From Phoenix dactylifera (lineage: Eukaryota; Streptophyta; Magnoliopsida; Arecales; Arecaceae), in NCBI RefSeq assembly GCF_009389715.1, contig NC_052400.1, positions 3,162,001 to 3,226,000 on the forward strand: 64,000 nucleotides of DNA. The letters run 5' to 3'. Both the position numbers and the translations under genes were made by a program. Shown here piece after piece: positions 1-12,300 of the stretch (the first letter of the stretch is position 1; the number at the start of each line of letters is the position of its first letter). The notes beneath the pieces are model-generated. The model searched no databases. It saw only the letters and a program-made list of their open reading frames with translations, and was not told the origin of the DNA.

Positions 1-772
1 GCACCGAGCCCCTTCCCCCTAACTCCACTTTCCCCACCCCCTGTTGCATTCCTCCAAGCTACCATCGCGGGCTTCCTTGGCCCGCCGTCCACTAAACCCC
101 TCTTCTGGCCCTGTTGCCACTTGTCCAGCAGGCCGCATGCCCTGTTTCAGGCCCAAACCAGAGTGTTCTTCAGCCCAATTCAACAGCCCAAGAAGCCTTG
201 TGCTGTAGATGCAGTTCCACAACTCCAGCTAGCTCTGCCCGGCGCCCACTTCGTGTTCGAGACTCCACGAGCAGACGATCCTGGTCAACTGCATTCACCA
301 CAGGTAATAGGTTCTTCCTCCTTTGGGCTTGCTTATCTAAATATGTTCTAGTTCTCTTGCATGACAGCCCTATTTTGAAACTTATTTTCTTGTCAAACTG
401 CAAAACCTAGAACATTTTCCACCACACCCGTCCTACCTACCAATTAAATCTAAATATTAAATTAGCACACCTTAGCGACAGGACATCATCAATATCCATA
501 GATCAGATTACTTTCGGACTTTGAATGACTGTAAAACGTGTTTGCAACCTAACTTCTTATAGTGACTAATTTTCTACTTTAATTCTGAAATAACCAAAGT
601 ACAAATTAGTAACATTTAATTTTAAGTTACTTTTGTGAAAAGTTGCTGATTTCTGAATTCATAGTAGGTTGCATTAGTGGGTTGCATCAGTAGGTTGTCC
701 TGCATCACATTTGGACAATTAGGGTTCATTAGTAGCATTGCATATCATATCACCAACTAGAGTAGTTCCTGT

Positions 773-3700
773 ATGCCCACCCGTAGTGGTAGAGAGTACC
801 TCCTCACTGACTCTCAAACCCCTTTATCCACCATGGACCCTAGAGTTATACAAGATATTCTGGAACAATTAGCTGCAATACGAGCTGATCAAGACGAATT
901 CAAACGTGAGATCCGTGCTCTAGTACAACACCCTAGGACTCCGGAACCATCATCCCCAATCGCAGCTTATCCGGAGTTTGGTTTGACCACACCGCCTGTA
1001 GCTTTTCCCCATCCCCCTAGGAACCAACTTCATCCTGATCACCAGCGCGATCTTGACGAGCGACTACTTCGTATCGTGCGAGTAGAAGCCCCTACATTTG
1101 CTGGTCAATTAGAGCCGAGCGTGTACCTTGATTGGAGAGCAGCCATGGATAATTATTTTGAGTGGTACGATATGACTGATGATAGAAGAGTACGGTTTGC
1201 CAAAATGAAGCTTATTGGGCAAGCTCACTGATACTGGTATAACGTTGAACATCGGCGTGAGACCCAAAGGCTTCCACGCATCACCACTTGGGAGGATATG
1301 AAAGAAAAACTGAATGAGAAGTATCTGCCATTCTCTTACCGACAACGCCTTATGGATAGGTGGCAGAAACTAACTCAAGGAACTTCAACTGTTGCCGATT
1401 ACATTGCACGATTTGAGGAGTTTCACATGAGGTGCGGTGTAATCGAAGAGGAGACTGTTACTCTTTCTAGGTTTCGAGCAGGACTCCGCGAGGAGATCCA
1501 GAAAGACTTGATCCTCCGAGAGATTACTACCCTTGGCCAGGCATACCAATTGGCTCAAGATGTGGATAGTTTTTTACGAGTCCCTGTGGTGAGACGTACC
1601 GACTCTCGGTTCTTACCCCCAGGAGCCCGACCTAATCAAAGCCATCTTCCACAACCCAGACCACTCTCCAACCATCCTTCCCAGCCCGGTTCTAGCCAAA
1701 CACCGACTAGGACGTTCCCGGTGCCTGCTCAAAGTACATCAACTGATAAAGGAAAAGGCATATTAGGGTCCAACCCGCCCTTAAGAAACCAAACCCAGTG
1801 TTTCAGGTGCCAAAAGTTTGGCCATATTGCGTCCCAATGTAACGCCAAGACCTATTTAATGACTGAACTGGAAGCAGGAACCCAGGATACTGAATGTGTC
1901 GAAGAAGTCTATGAACCAAACATCGAGGATTTTGTAGATGACTTTGGAGACGAAAAGACCGGGTTAGAGTTTGTTCAGACTGAATACCAAAATGAGCCCA
2001 CTGATAGGAATGACCAAAACCATAGGCTCCATGTGGTCAGGTGCACACTAGCCCAAACAAAGACCGAACAAGACTGGCGAAGAACCTCCCTATTTTATAC
2101 ACTTATTAAGATCAATGGTAAAACATACAAAATCTTATTTGATAGTGGGAGTTGCATCAATGCCATTGCGTCTGGAGTTGTTTCTCGCCTTGGCCTGAAA
2201 TCTACCCCTCATCCTAATCCATATAAAGTAGCCTGGGTAGATAAGACGTCCATTTCGGTATCAGAAAGATGCCTTGTCCCGATTCAATTCCTATCTTATA
2301 AAGACGAGATTTGGTGCGACTGCCTTCCGATGGACGTAGGTCAAGTCATTCTAGGAAGACCTTGGTTATACGATAGGGACGTCACACTTCATGGTCGGTC
2401 AAATTCGTGTAGTTTTATGTTCCAGGGTCGGAAAATTATACTGAATTCATTGCCTCCTAGAGAGCCCGGCCCTGAGAAGAAGGGTGCTACACCACAAAAA
2501 GATGAGTCACTTCATATCATTACTTCGAAAGAGGTAATGAAAGATATCAAAAGCCATTCACCTGTGTTCGCCCTTGTGGCTAGAGTTATCAATGTGGAGT
2601 CAAATGCCGAACATCCGGCCGCCGTAGTTCCTCTGTTGGAGGAGTTTCACTCTGTCTTCCCAACTGATCTTCCAGAGGCACTCCCTCCAATGCGTGATAT
2701 CCAGCACGTAATTGATCTCATTCCTGGAGCGTCACTGCCAAATCTTCCCCACCATAGACTCAATCCAAACGAGCACACTGAACTAAAACGCCAAGTTGAC
2801 GAACTCGTCAATCGAGGGTATATTCGTGAGAGTTTGAGCCCCTGTGCTGTACCTGCACTCCTCACTCCCAAGAAAGATGGCTCTTGGAGGATGTGCGTCG
2901 ATAGCCGTGCTATCAATAAAATCACGATTAAGTATCGTTTTCCCATTTCTAGGCTGGACGACCTTTTAGACTATATGTCTGGTGCTACAGTTTTTTCCAA
3001 GATCGACCTAAAGAGTGGGTACCACCAGATTCGGATTCGTCTTGGGGATGAATGGAAAACTGCATTCAAAACAAAAGATGGACTCTACGAATGGTTAGTA
3101 ATGCCTTTCGGACTAACAAATGCTCCAAGTACTTTTATGAGGGTGATGACACAGATCTTTCGACCTTTCTTGAACAAATTTGTCGTTGTATATTTTGATG
3201 ACATCCTCATCTATAGTCAAACTCAAGAGCTCCATCTCTCACACCTAAGGCAGGTTTGTGAAGTCTTGCGGAAAGAAAGCTTCTTTGCAAACCCTAAGAA
3301 GTGTGCCTTCCTGACTGATCACGTCACTTTCTTAGGATTCATAGTGTCTTCCAAGGGTGTCTCCGCTGATCCAGAAAAAGTAAGCGCGATAGTCGATTGG
3401 CCTGAGCCCAAGACCTTAGCAGAAGTACGTAGTTTTCATGGTCTGGCTACTTTCTATCGTCGCTTCATTAGGAATTTTAGTTCAATAATGTCTCCCATCA
3501 CAGATTGCATGAAGAAAGGAGACTTTATCTGGACTAAGTCGGCATCCCAAGCATTTAACGATATTAAGCATAGGATGACCGAAGCACCTGTCTTGCGCCT
3601 CCCTGATTTCACTAAGGTATTCGAGGTCGCATGTGATGCCTCTGGCGTTGGCATAGGTGGTGTGTTAAGCCAAGAAGGTCATCCTGTCGCGTTCTTTAGC

Positions 3701-5556
3701 GAAAAGTTAAGTGACGGCAGGTTGCGTTATTCCACCTATGATAAGGAATTCTATGCGGTAGTGCAAACTTTGCGACATTGGCGACCCTATTTGCTACAGC
3801 AAGAATTTGTCCTGTATTCAGACCATGAGGCTTTAAAGTATCTCAATTCTCAAAAGAAACTAAACCTTCGACACGGTCGATGGATTGAGTTTCTACAAGC
3901 CTATACTTTTGTGCTGAAACATAAAGCTGGAGTTGAAAATAAGGCTGCTGATGCGCTCAGTCGACGGATCTTCCTCCTATCCATGATGAGCACTGAAGTA
4001 ATTGGTTTTGAAAGGATCAGGGAACAATATACCACCTGTCCCGATTTTAGTAATGTATACCTGACCTTACGAGATGGAGTAGAGAGAGAGCACGATGATT
4101 TTTTTTACAAGATGATTATCTCTTTCGCTCCGACCGATTGTGTATTCCTCGAACTTCTTTGAGAGATTTTCTAGTATGGGAAGTACACGCTGGAGGACTG
4201 TCTGGGCATTTCGGGAGAGACAAAACCATTGAGATGGTGGAAAGACGTTTCTTCTGGCCAAGTCTCAAGAGAGACGTGGCCAAGATCGTCGCTCAGTGCC
4301 GCACATGTCAATTAGCCAAACAACGTAAACAGAACACTGGGCTTTACACTCCACTACCTGTTCCTGATTGTCCGTGGCAAGATGTTAGCATGGATTTTGT
4401 GTTAGGGCTTCCACGTACCTCGACCAAACACGATTCCATTTTTGTAGTAGTGGACCGGTTCTCTAAAATGGCTCATTTTCTCCCATGTTCTAAGACTTCT
4501 GATGCTTCTAGGATTGCGAAACTCTATTTTGATGAAGTCGTTAGACTCCATGGTCTCCCTAAATCTATTGTGTCCGATAGGGATGTTAAATTTATGAGCT
4601 ATTTTTGGAAAACTCTTTGGCACATGATGGGTACCAAGTTAAAATTTTCCTCTGCCTATCATCCCCAAACTGATGGCCAGACCGAAGTTGTCAACCGAAG
4701 TCTAGGGAGTCTTCTCAGATGTCTGGTAGGTGAGCATACTAGGACTTGGGATCTCGTGTTACCAACTGCCGAGTTTGCATATAATAGTTCGGTTAATAGG
4801 ACCTTAGGCATGAGTCCTTTTGAAGTGGTGAATGGCTATAAACCTAGGCAACCCATAAACTTGATTCCCATGTCTCATCAACATAGAGTCTCTGAGTCTG
4901 CACAATCATTTGCTTCACACCTGCATTCATTGCATCAGGAGATCAGCAAACTTATTCACTCTAATAACTTAAAATATAAATCCCTTGCTGATTTGCACCG
5001 ACGTTATAAAGAATTAAATGTAGGCGATTCAGTCATGGTAAGAATTAGACCTGAACGACTTCCTTCGGGGACGTTCAAAAAGTTGCAATCTCGTAGTGCG
5101 GGACCGTTCAAAGTCCTAAAGAAAATCAGTTCGAATGCGTATGTTGTAGATCTTCCTGAAGACTATGGGATTAGTGCAACATTTAATATTGAAGATTTAG
5201 TCCCATACAAGAAATCAACATTCATTCCTTCTGACCCTTTTGTTGATACACCCACTGTTGTTGATCACCCTGATCTAGCACCTGCTAGTGAGCCTTCACC
5301 TCCACAGTTTCATGCACGCAGAGAATACATAGAACATATATTAGATGAGCAGGTTATATCTACCAGGAGAGGAAACTACCAACGTTACCTTGTTCGGTGG
5401 AAAGGTCGACCCGAATCAGATGTGTCGTGGATTTCGCGAGCTGAGTTGCAGCGCCTTGACCCGGATCTTCTGGAGCAGTACGACAGCCGACCCGATCTAC
5501 ACTCGACGGGGTCGAGTTTTTCTCACCCGGGAGGAGTTGATGGGGACATCAGCTAG
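773..5556 (+). pseudogene. gag-pol coding body of the gypsy fossil
   Basis: Gag, protease, reverse transcriptase, RNase H, integrase and chromodomain follow one another in the standard Ty3/gypsy order, with RNase H before integrase. That order separates it from Ty1/copia. The chromodomain carries the aromatic-rich core (RYLVRWKGR, then VSWI), which in this family is thought to guide integration to chromatin. The region is broken and is annotated as a fossil only. Confidence 0.9.
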
Positions 5557-5940
5557 ATCCCCATTTTATTTGCATATTTGTTTATTTTTATTCCTGGGTT
5601 TATTTGTGTTTAGGGTTTATTTGTAGTTTATTTTATTCTGGGCTTATTTGCATTTTTAGGGCTTACTTGTGGGTTTATTAGGATTTATTTCTGTGTAAGG
5701 GGATTTATGCAAATTTTGTATTTTGGCCCTATATATAGGGACCACTTTTCATAATTAGGGTTTAATGAAAGATTAACAATTTTCTTCCCCACGTTTCTTC
5801 TTCCTCTCTTTCTCCTTCTCTTCTCCTTCTTTTCTTCTTCTTCCTCCTTCTCTTCTCCCTCTTCTTCTGTTCCTGATTTAAAATTGCAACGTGAGTACAT
5901 TGAAACCACTGAAGTCTACCTTCCCGGATTTGGTCCTACA
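5538..5940 (+). repeat. 3' LTR of the gypsy fossil
   Basis: This LTR of about 403 bp starts TGATGGGG directly after a short purine tract and ends CCTACA. It holds a TATA-type promoter core (CTATATATAGGG, 5729-5740) and a long pyrimidine-rich tract (about 5785-5870). Both ends fit the TG...CA rule. The right boundary is approximate because another LTR-like sequence abuts it. Confidence 0.7.
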
Positions 5941-6510
5941 TCAGAAAAACAACCTCGGCTCCAGCCGAGCAGCCGGCCAACTATAATGAGCTATCTTGGC
6001 CCCGACTGAGAAGCCGATCAACCATGGAACTATCAGTCGAAGAGAACAATCAACACGTGTCGACAAGGGCTGACAATTCCAACAATTGACAGCTCTGGCA
6101 GCTCGCAGTCGTGATACTACCATGGCCTGTGCACTGCTAACACTTCCCGCCACCCATGCGGACTGGCTTCCATGTCGTGGTGGTACTACCAGCTGTTATC
6201 TGGTCATCATTATACGCCACGTTAGGCTAGATAACGATAAAATAGGCACCCCTATATAAAGATGCAGCTCGGGAGACCTTAGGTGTATATGCAATATTAT
6301 TCACAGAGACCACGCTTTGCTGAAATTCTCTCCCTTCTTTGTTATTGCTTTATTATTCTGATTTAAATATCGAAAAGTCCTCTTCGAAAACTCTCCGACA
6401 AGCGACTTTTTGTAGGCCACGTCCAGAGTAGATCCACCCCGGTACCTCGACCAGCCTGCTTAGCTCGTCCGGAGCTGCATTCCGACCTCAATCCGGATCC
6501 AACGGCAACA
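5941..6510 (+). mobile_element. Probable solo LTR of a second retrotransposon
   Basis: This block of about 570 bp looks like an LTR rather than host DNA. A GC-rich inverted motif stands near its start (CTCGGCTCCAGCCGAG), a TATA box (TATATAAA, 6253-6260) precedes a typical R/U5 region, and it ends GGCAACA. There is no coding sequence, and no second copy in this window. It abuts the gypsy 3' LTR and lies about 500 bp upstream of the TMEM230-like start codon. The left boundary is uncertain and the family is not identified. A fossil. Confidence 0.5.
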
Positions 6511-7011
6511 ATACCCATTATATCCTTAGCAAAGAAAAAAACTTATTTTTATTTTATTTAAAAATGTTAATTTTTTTAAAAAAATAATTTTAATTTTTAG
6601 CCAGTATAAAATTATTTTTTATTTTATATAATTATTTTTTATAAAATATGAAAAAGCTACTTTTTGCCTTTCTTTTTTTTTTCATTTTCTAATTATCCAT
6701 CGTGACCTATCGAACCATTATCCTAATTAATAGCAGATGTTCGATTATTTCGGTATTAGGGTCACCGATAACCGCTTCTTTTAGTTCAGCTCGCATTCCT
6801 ATCGCCCGTGTCCCGATTCTTTCCTTCCCTTTTTTCTGTTTGCTCGGACTCAGACACCGGTAGAGGGAAGAAAAAGAAATGCCTCCTACCATCTGACCCT
6901 CTCCCGCCGTTTATTTTTACCTTTTACCTCTCCTTCTCTCTATATCTCTCTTATTCTTTCTTCGTCTCCAAGTATAAGGATTTGGGATTTAGAGACAGAG
7001 AGAGGTCTCCA
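6511..7011. other. AT-rich spacer and probable promoter/5' UTR of the TMEM230-like gene
   Basis: Positions 6530-6690 are strongly AT-rich with A and T runs. From about 6800 the strand becomes pyrimidine-rich (TCTCTCTATATCTCTC, about 6930-6950), as in plant 5' leaders. The reading frame is open upstream of the chosen ATG, but the extra residues are low-complexity and not conserved in character. No other gene is seen. Confidence 0.4.
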
Positions 7012-7444
7012 ATGGCGTATGTGGACCACGCATTCTCGATCTCGGACGAGGACATCATGATGGAGACCTCGTACGTGGTCCAGAACCGGCCTCCCATCAA
7101 GGAGATCGGCCTCGCCGTCTCCCTCCTCGTCTTCGGCACCCTTGGCATCGTCATTGGCGTCTTCATGGCCGCCAACAGGGTCGGCGGCGACCGAGCCCAC
7201 GGTATTCCCCAGACCCAATCCCAATCCCATCCCATTCTCCTCTCTAAACCCTAGCTAGGGTTTGTCTCTCTTTTCTTGGTTTCCTTTTGATCGGTTTTCT
7301 GATGCTTTCTTGGGGAAATTAGGGGTTTTCTTTGCGATCTTGGGGTCGGTGCTCTTCATACCGGGGTTTTACTACACGCGGATCGCCTATTACGCTTACA
7401 AGGGGTATAAGGGCTTCTCCTTCGCCAACATACCGCCGGTTTGA
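7012..7444 (+). CDS. TMEM230-like (DUF872) small membrane protein
   Basis: Two exons (7012-7201 and 7323-7444, intron 7202-7322 with GT-AG ends) encode 103 residues. The N-terminus [17 protein letters not shown], the RPPIKEI segment before the first helix and the C-terminal tail [17 protein letters not shown] match the plant TMEM230 family as I know it. Two hydrophobic segments are visible, at about residues 32-54 and 64-86, joined by a polar loop ([10 protein letters not shown]). The start was chosen because family members begin MAYVD; the upstream open frame is leader. Animal TMEM230 sits on secretory and recycling vesicles, while the plant protein's role is not established. Exon 1 ends in phase 1, inside the Gly codon after RAH. 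The gene is complete, with an LTR about 500 bp upstream and a LINE about 1.9 kb downstream. Confidence 0.92.
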
Positions 7445-9298
7445 GGGGTTTTCCGTTCTTGGAAACTGCCTTCAGGTGTTGTTGTTATGGCTTGTCATGT
7501 GTACAGATCTCTTCTTGTAGCCTGCCCTCCACCTCTCCTTTCCTTGTTGTACTTATGTATGAATAATCTGTTGCGCGAATCTAGTTGATTATGCGAGAAT
7601 GAGATTTCCTGTCAGTTTGTTTCTTGCTCTCTTCTGATTTCATGATTTGGTAGCTCTGCTTGGGATCTTCGATACAAAGTAAATTTATAAAAAAATTGTT
7701 CAAGATATTAATACTGTTGTTCATAGCTGCTGTCAAGGAAATCATAAAAAAATATCAAAAAAGATTGATTTTTATAGCAAAAATCTTTGAACTTGTGGTT
7801 GTTACTGTTTCTTCGGTCTCTCACTTCTTCAATATCACTCTGCTCTTAGAGTCTGATTGTTTTGTAAGTAAAGTGCTTAATTTGTTGATTAGTGCAATGA
7901 TTCTTATGATGGGATTGGAAGTCATGTAAACTAGACAAAATTAGATCCACATACGAAGGTGAGGGTTTCTATAGGAGGATTTGTTACACTGTCATCATTA
8001 ACTTGATGAGGAGAAGGTTTCTTTTATCATTCCAGCTCTTAGCATGATGAGTAGGGATACTGTGGCAGTTGCCAAATGTGAGCCCTCTATATATGAAACA
8101 TGCTCTTACCTGTGAACACATTTGGCAATGAGTTACTACAAAGCAACACTTAGCAGCCACTCAAGTTATGCAATCAAATGCCTTAATGTGATTCAGTTAA
8201 ACATTTGTATATATGTCCATCCTGCCAAATGGGTTGAATGCGTATTACTGTTATTAAGTCTTTCATGGCTTCACATCCATTAGAATTCGCTTGTGCACTC
8301 ATTTGTCTTTCTTTTTACATCAATAAATGCCATACTCTTTACAGATAGACTTCTGAGAGATGAGGTTGCCAAATCTTTGATATATTTTCATAGACATTTG
8401 TCTTTGGATATGGATTCTTCTATTGTTCTTTTTCCCTTCTTTTCTTATCTTTCCTCCATCCTTTTTCCTTTTTTTCATAAATATTCTCCCCATCTACTTT
8501 TAGTTTGCTGTGGTGCCTTCAAAACAATCTCCTGAATGGTGCTTTTTGTTAAATATATAGAAAAGATTATAATGGAGAATCATGGTATTTTGTGCTGAAA
8601 TCTATGTTCACATTCATGGAAAGCATCAAATTAGGGCTCAACAGTGAAGTTAAGAATGAATTCTTGAGATGGTTCAAAGATGAGTAAGCAACTTTCAGGT
8701 ATCTGGAATGTGTTGCTTTTTCAGAGGCATAACTTAATGAATGCTTGTCCTTGACTCCTTTCAACACAGATAATCCCTCCTTAAAAATCTAAATTCCACA
8801 TCTGAGACTTCCTCATTATTTATTCTCATGACTTTATTCTTTTATGTGTCAAATATTGGGTTATTATTTGGGCGCAAGGTCGTATATGTCACAGTAAGAG
8901 TCTAATTTACATAAGGATAGTTTTAGTATGTTTTGTGTACAGATAGCTTAGGAGATCCAGAGTTTGATTAGAGATCTTGACTTCATCGACCTTCCTCTAG
9001 CTTTAAGTAGTTAGCTCCATATCTTAAAGGGAGATGCCTCCCCCATGATTTAGAGCCCAGAGTGACGAATTAGATGTTATGCTTCATGGGTTGCAATTAA
9101 ATTTCTTCAGCATGGAATCCCTTGTGTATTATAGGCGACCCATTTCTTCTCCCCGCTTTCTTTTTGCTTCCCTTTTCTTTTATCTTGGCCCTACTTGTTT
9201 GTGAGCACCGACTCTACTGTCATAGATCATCATGTCACAAATGAAGATCAATTACCTACCTGTCGCTCTTTTCTGGTTGCTTAGCGAGCTTCTTCATG
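7445..9298. other. 3' flank of the TMEM230-like gene, no gene seen
   Basis: AT-rich DNA with only short random frames. The 3' UTR of the preceding gene probably ends near the AATAAT at about 7560. The stretch runs directly into the target-site duplication of the LINE insertion. Confidence 0.4.
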
Positions 9299-9313
9299 GA
9301 CATCCTTTGATTT
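9299..9313. repeat. Left target-site duplication of the LINE
   Basis: The 15-bp sequence GACATCCTTTGATTT is repeated exactly at 15647-15661, on the other side of the LINE. The last three T bases are shared with the poly(T) run, so the true duplication could be 12-15 bp. Confidence 0.88.
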
Positions 9314-9341
9314 TTTTTTTTTTTTTTGGTAAATCGGCCGT

Positions 9342-12300
9342 TCACACATGACGGGCGTGAAGCTGGCCTACAAAATCAGAAAACAATATACTGCGCAAAG
9401 ACGCAGGCACAGCCTCGTGGCCTACCCAAAGAAAATCTCCCGAGTGATGAGCCGCGAAAGAAGCAACCCAGTCAGCCGCACCGTTTGCCTCCCGATATAC
9501 GTGCGAGGCTTGGTAGGAGACAGTCTCCCCCAACGCTCTACGGATATCGTGAAGCAGCGGCCGGTCCTCGACTGAGTTCCCTCCTTCCCGGATCCACCCA
9601 ATCACCGTGGTCGAGTCCCCCTCGAGAAGGATGTGACCCTCACCAAGTACCCGCCTCGCATAGGAGACACCCTCCCAGGCCGCCTGAAGCTCTGCAGTCG
9701 CCACTGATAAGTCAAAAATCCTGCGTCCACCTGCCGCCACAAGTCTGGCATCATGATCCCTGATAATAAATCCCACACCTCCACAGCTCCCATCCGCTGA
9801 TACACTGCCATCGAAGTTCACCTTGAGAAAGCCAGGGGGTGGGGGCACCCAGGATACAAGTATCGTCCTGGACGCTGCAAGAGCAGAATGGGGGCCCCAG
9901 ATGTCCCTAGCCAACCCAGTAGGTGTAGCCTCACTAGCGCCGATGATCTCCGCCGCAAGCCGTAGAGCTCGGTCCGCCACCAGCCTCGGATGGAGGCTCT
10001 CACCATCGAAGACCCATGTATTCCTCCCCAGCCAACAATGATAGGCCAGGTAGGCATCACGAGTCCCCCTCTCCACGCATACAGACCCCCGGACCGAAGC
10101 CTCCAAATGACGAAGGAACTCCTCAACGGTCGCCCACAGCTGCCTCTGATTGGGTTGAGCTGAAGCATGTCTCCATATCTGACTAGCTCTAGGGCACCCA
10201 AACAGGACATGATAGATGGTCTCCTCTGTCGCCTGACAAGCTCCACATCCGGCCGGGACCCTCACTCCCCGTCTCGCCAAGACCCCACTAGTAGGTAAAC
10301 ACCCCCAAGCCACCTTCCACAGGAACAAGGCCACTCGGGGGTGAATATGCATCCTCCAAATCCAGCCGCAGTCCATCTGTCTCACAGGGGGCCCTCTACC
10401 AATCGCTAAAAGGTCCCGAACTCTCACAGTCGTCCTACCTGTCCTGCTCCATACCCTCCTATCCACTGCCTCCCCCTCCGGGATCGGCAGAGCTAGGACA
10501 CGCTCAGCAAGGTGCTCCCCGAAAACCTGTCGAACAAGACTCGTGTCCCACCTCCGCTCCCCCGGGGCAAATAAGGCACACACTCTACGTCCCTCCATCC
10601 AACCATGGTCAATCTCAGTGGGCCACCCGTGCAAAGCTGCCTCAGCCAGCCATCTGTCCTCCAAAATGCTGATCGACCGCCCATCCCCAATCTCCCACCT
10701 GATCTCTGGCAACACTCCCGGGGCGCGAGCACAGATCTCTCGCCAAATAAAAGAAGCTCCACGGCCAGTACGTAGGGCGTAGTGGGGGGCAGGATCCCCA
10801 TACTTCGCCCTCAGTAGTGAGCCCCAAAGGCCCTCAGGCTCTAGAAGAAACCTGGCTGCCAATCTGGTCGCCAGTAACTCCCTCCGCTCGACCAGTGAAT
10901 GAATACCAAGTCCTCCCCTGTCGGTCGGCTGGCAAATAGACTCCCAAGCCACCAGGTGAACACCGTCTCTGCCTCCCCGCCGTCCTCAGATAAAAGTGCG
11001 AAACATCCTCTCCAATCCCCGGATCACAGCGAGAGGGACCAGGGTATTGGAGAGCAAATAAATGGGGATAGAGCTCAACACTGACCGTACCAAGGTGACT
11101 CGGCCCATCATCGATAGTGCACCCGCCTGCCAACCCTCCAAACGGTGGGTGATGCTCAGCTCCATGGATGTACACTCCCTCCGTCGTAGCCGACGTCCCG
11201 TAATAGGCACCCCGAGGTATGTAAGGGTCCCCACCTGCTCTCCAATCCCTAGAAGACTCATAATCGACTGCCTCGCCCCATGGTCAGTCTTCGGGCTAAA
11301 GAAAATGGCAGACTTGGTCAGATTAACCAGCTGCCCCGACACACCACAGTATGCCCCCAAGATCCGACTAATGGCCCGGGCTGATCTGCTCGTCGCGCGG
11401 GCTAACAGTATGCAATCATCAGCAAATAGTAGATGCGAAACCCTGGCCGTCCCGGCCCCTGGGCCATAGACCTCCAACTCCTGCTCATGGACAGCCAGTC
11501 TGAGTGCACGGGACAAAGAATCTGCACATAGAATGAACAGAAGTGGTGACAAAGGGCAGCCCTGTCTCAATCCTACTGACGACTCGAAGAAACATGATGG
11601 TGAGCCATTAAACAATAAGGCAAAGGACGGGGACAGTATGCAACCGAGCACCCATCTGACCCACTGCGGGTGAAATCCAAACCCCTCCAGGCATCGCCGC
11701 ACAAACTCCCATCTCATCCTGTCGTATGCCCGCTCCATATCAAGTTTGACTCCCATTAAGCACCTGCACTTAGGCGCTTTCTGGAGGTCAGCCATGAACT
11801 CATGAGCAATGAGGACGTTATCCGAAATGGAACGCCCCCCAACAAAAGCCCCCTGCTCAGGGCAAATGAGTCTGGGTAGGATACTCCTCATCCTCTGGAC
11901 TAGTACCCTCGCCACCACCTTATACAGGGTGGTGCACAAGCTGATCGGTCTATAGTGGCACGGCTCAATATGGTCCTGTCTCTTCGGAATCAGTGTAATG
12001 AAGGTCCTCCTCCACTCCACGGGCATCTCTGTCGACACAAAAAACTGCTGGACTGCCGCAGTCACCTCCTGTCTAACTATGTGCCAGTACCTCCTGAAAA
12101 AGACAGGGGGGAAACCATCTGGCCCCGGGGCTCTGTCCTCGCCCAAAGACCAAAGGGCCGTATGTACCTCATCCCCGGACACTGGACTGACCAAAGCAGT
12201 GTTCTCCTCCACTGATACCTGCCTCCCTGGTGCCGGTCCGCAAGCTCCTCCATATGTGCCTCCTGACTCGGTCCATCTGTCCCGAAAAAACTGCACCAAG

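Larger units (their letters stand above)
1..5940 (+). mobile_element. Ty3/gypsy chromovirus LTR retrotransposon, fossil, 5' end not in window
   Basis: Plant chromodomain-bearing Ty3/gypsy element, probably Reina-like from its compact body and short LTR. The clade is an inference. Parts in order are a leader (to about 770), Gag (from about 773), a CCHC zinc knuckle (about 1800-1845), aspartic protease (about 2090-2420, DSGS active-site motif), reverse transcriptase (about 2740-3330, YFDD motif), RNase H (about 3590-3970), integrase (about 4180-5250, with the zinc-binding HHCC region first) and a C-terminal chromodomain (about 5310-5470). A purine tract (5529-5536) precedes the 3' LTR. I found no sequence matching that LTR before position 770, so the 5' LTR lies left of the window or is lost, and the element cannot be dated by LTR comparison. 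The coding body is well preserved but broken, with about two breaks, which suggests a fairly recent insertion. Confidence 0.93.
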
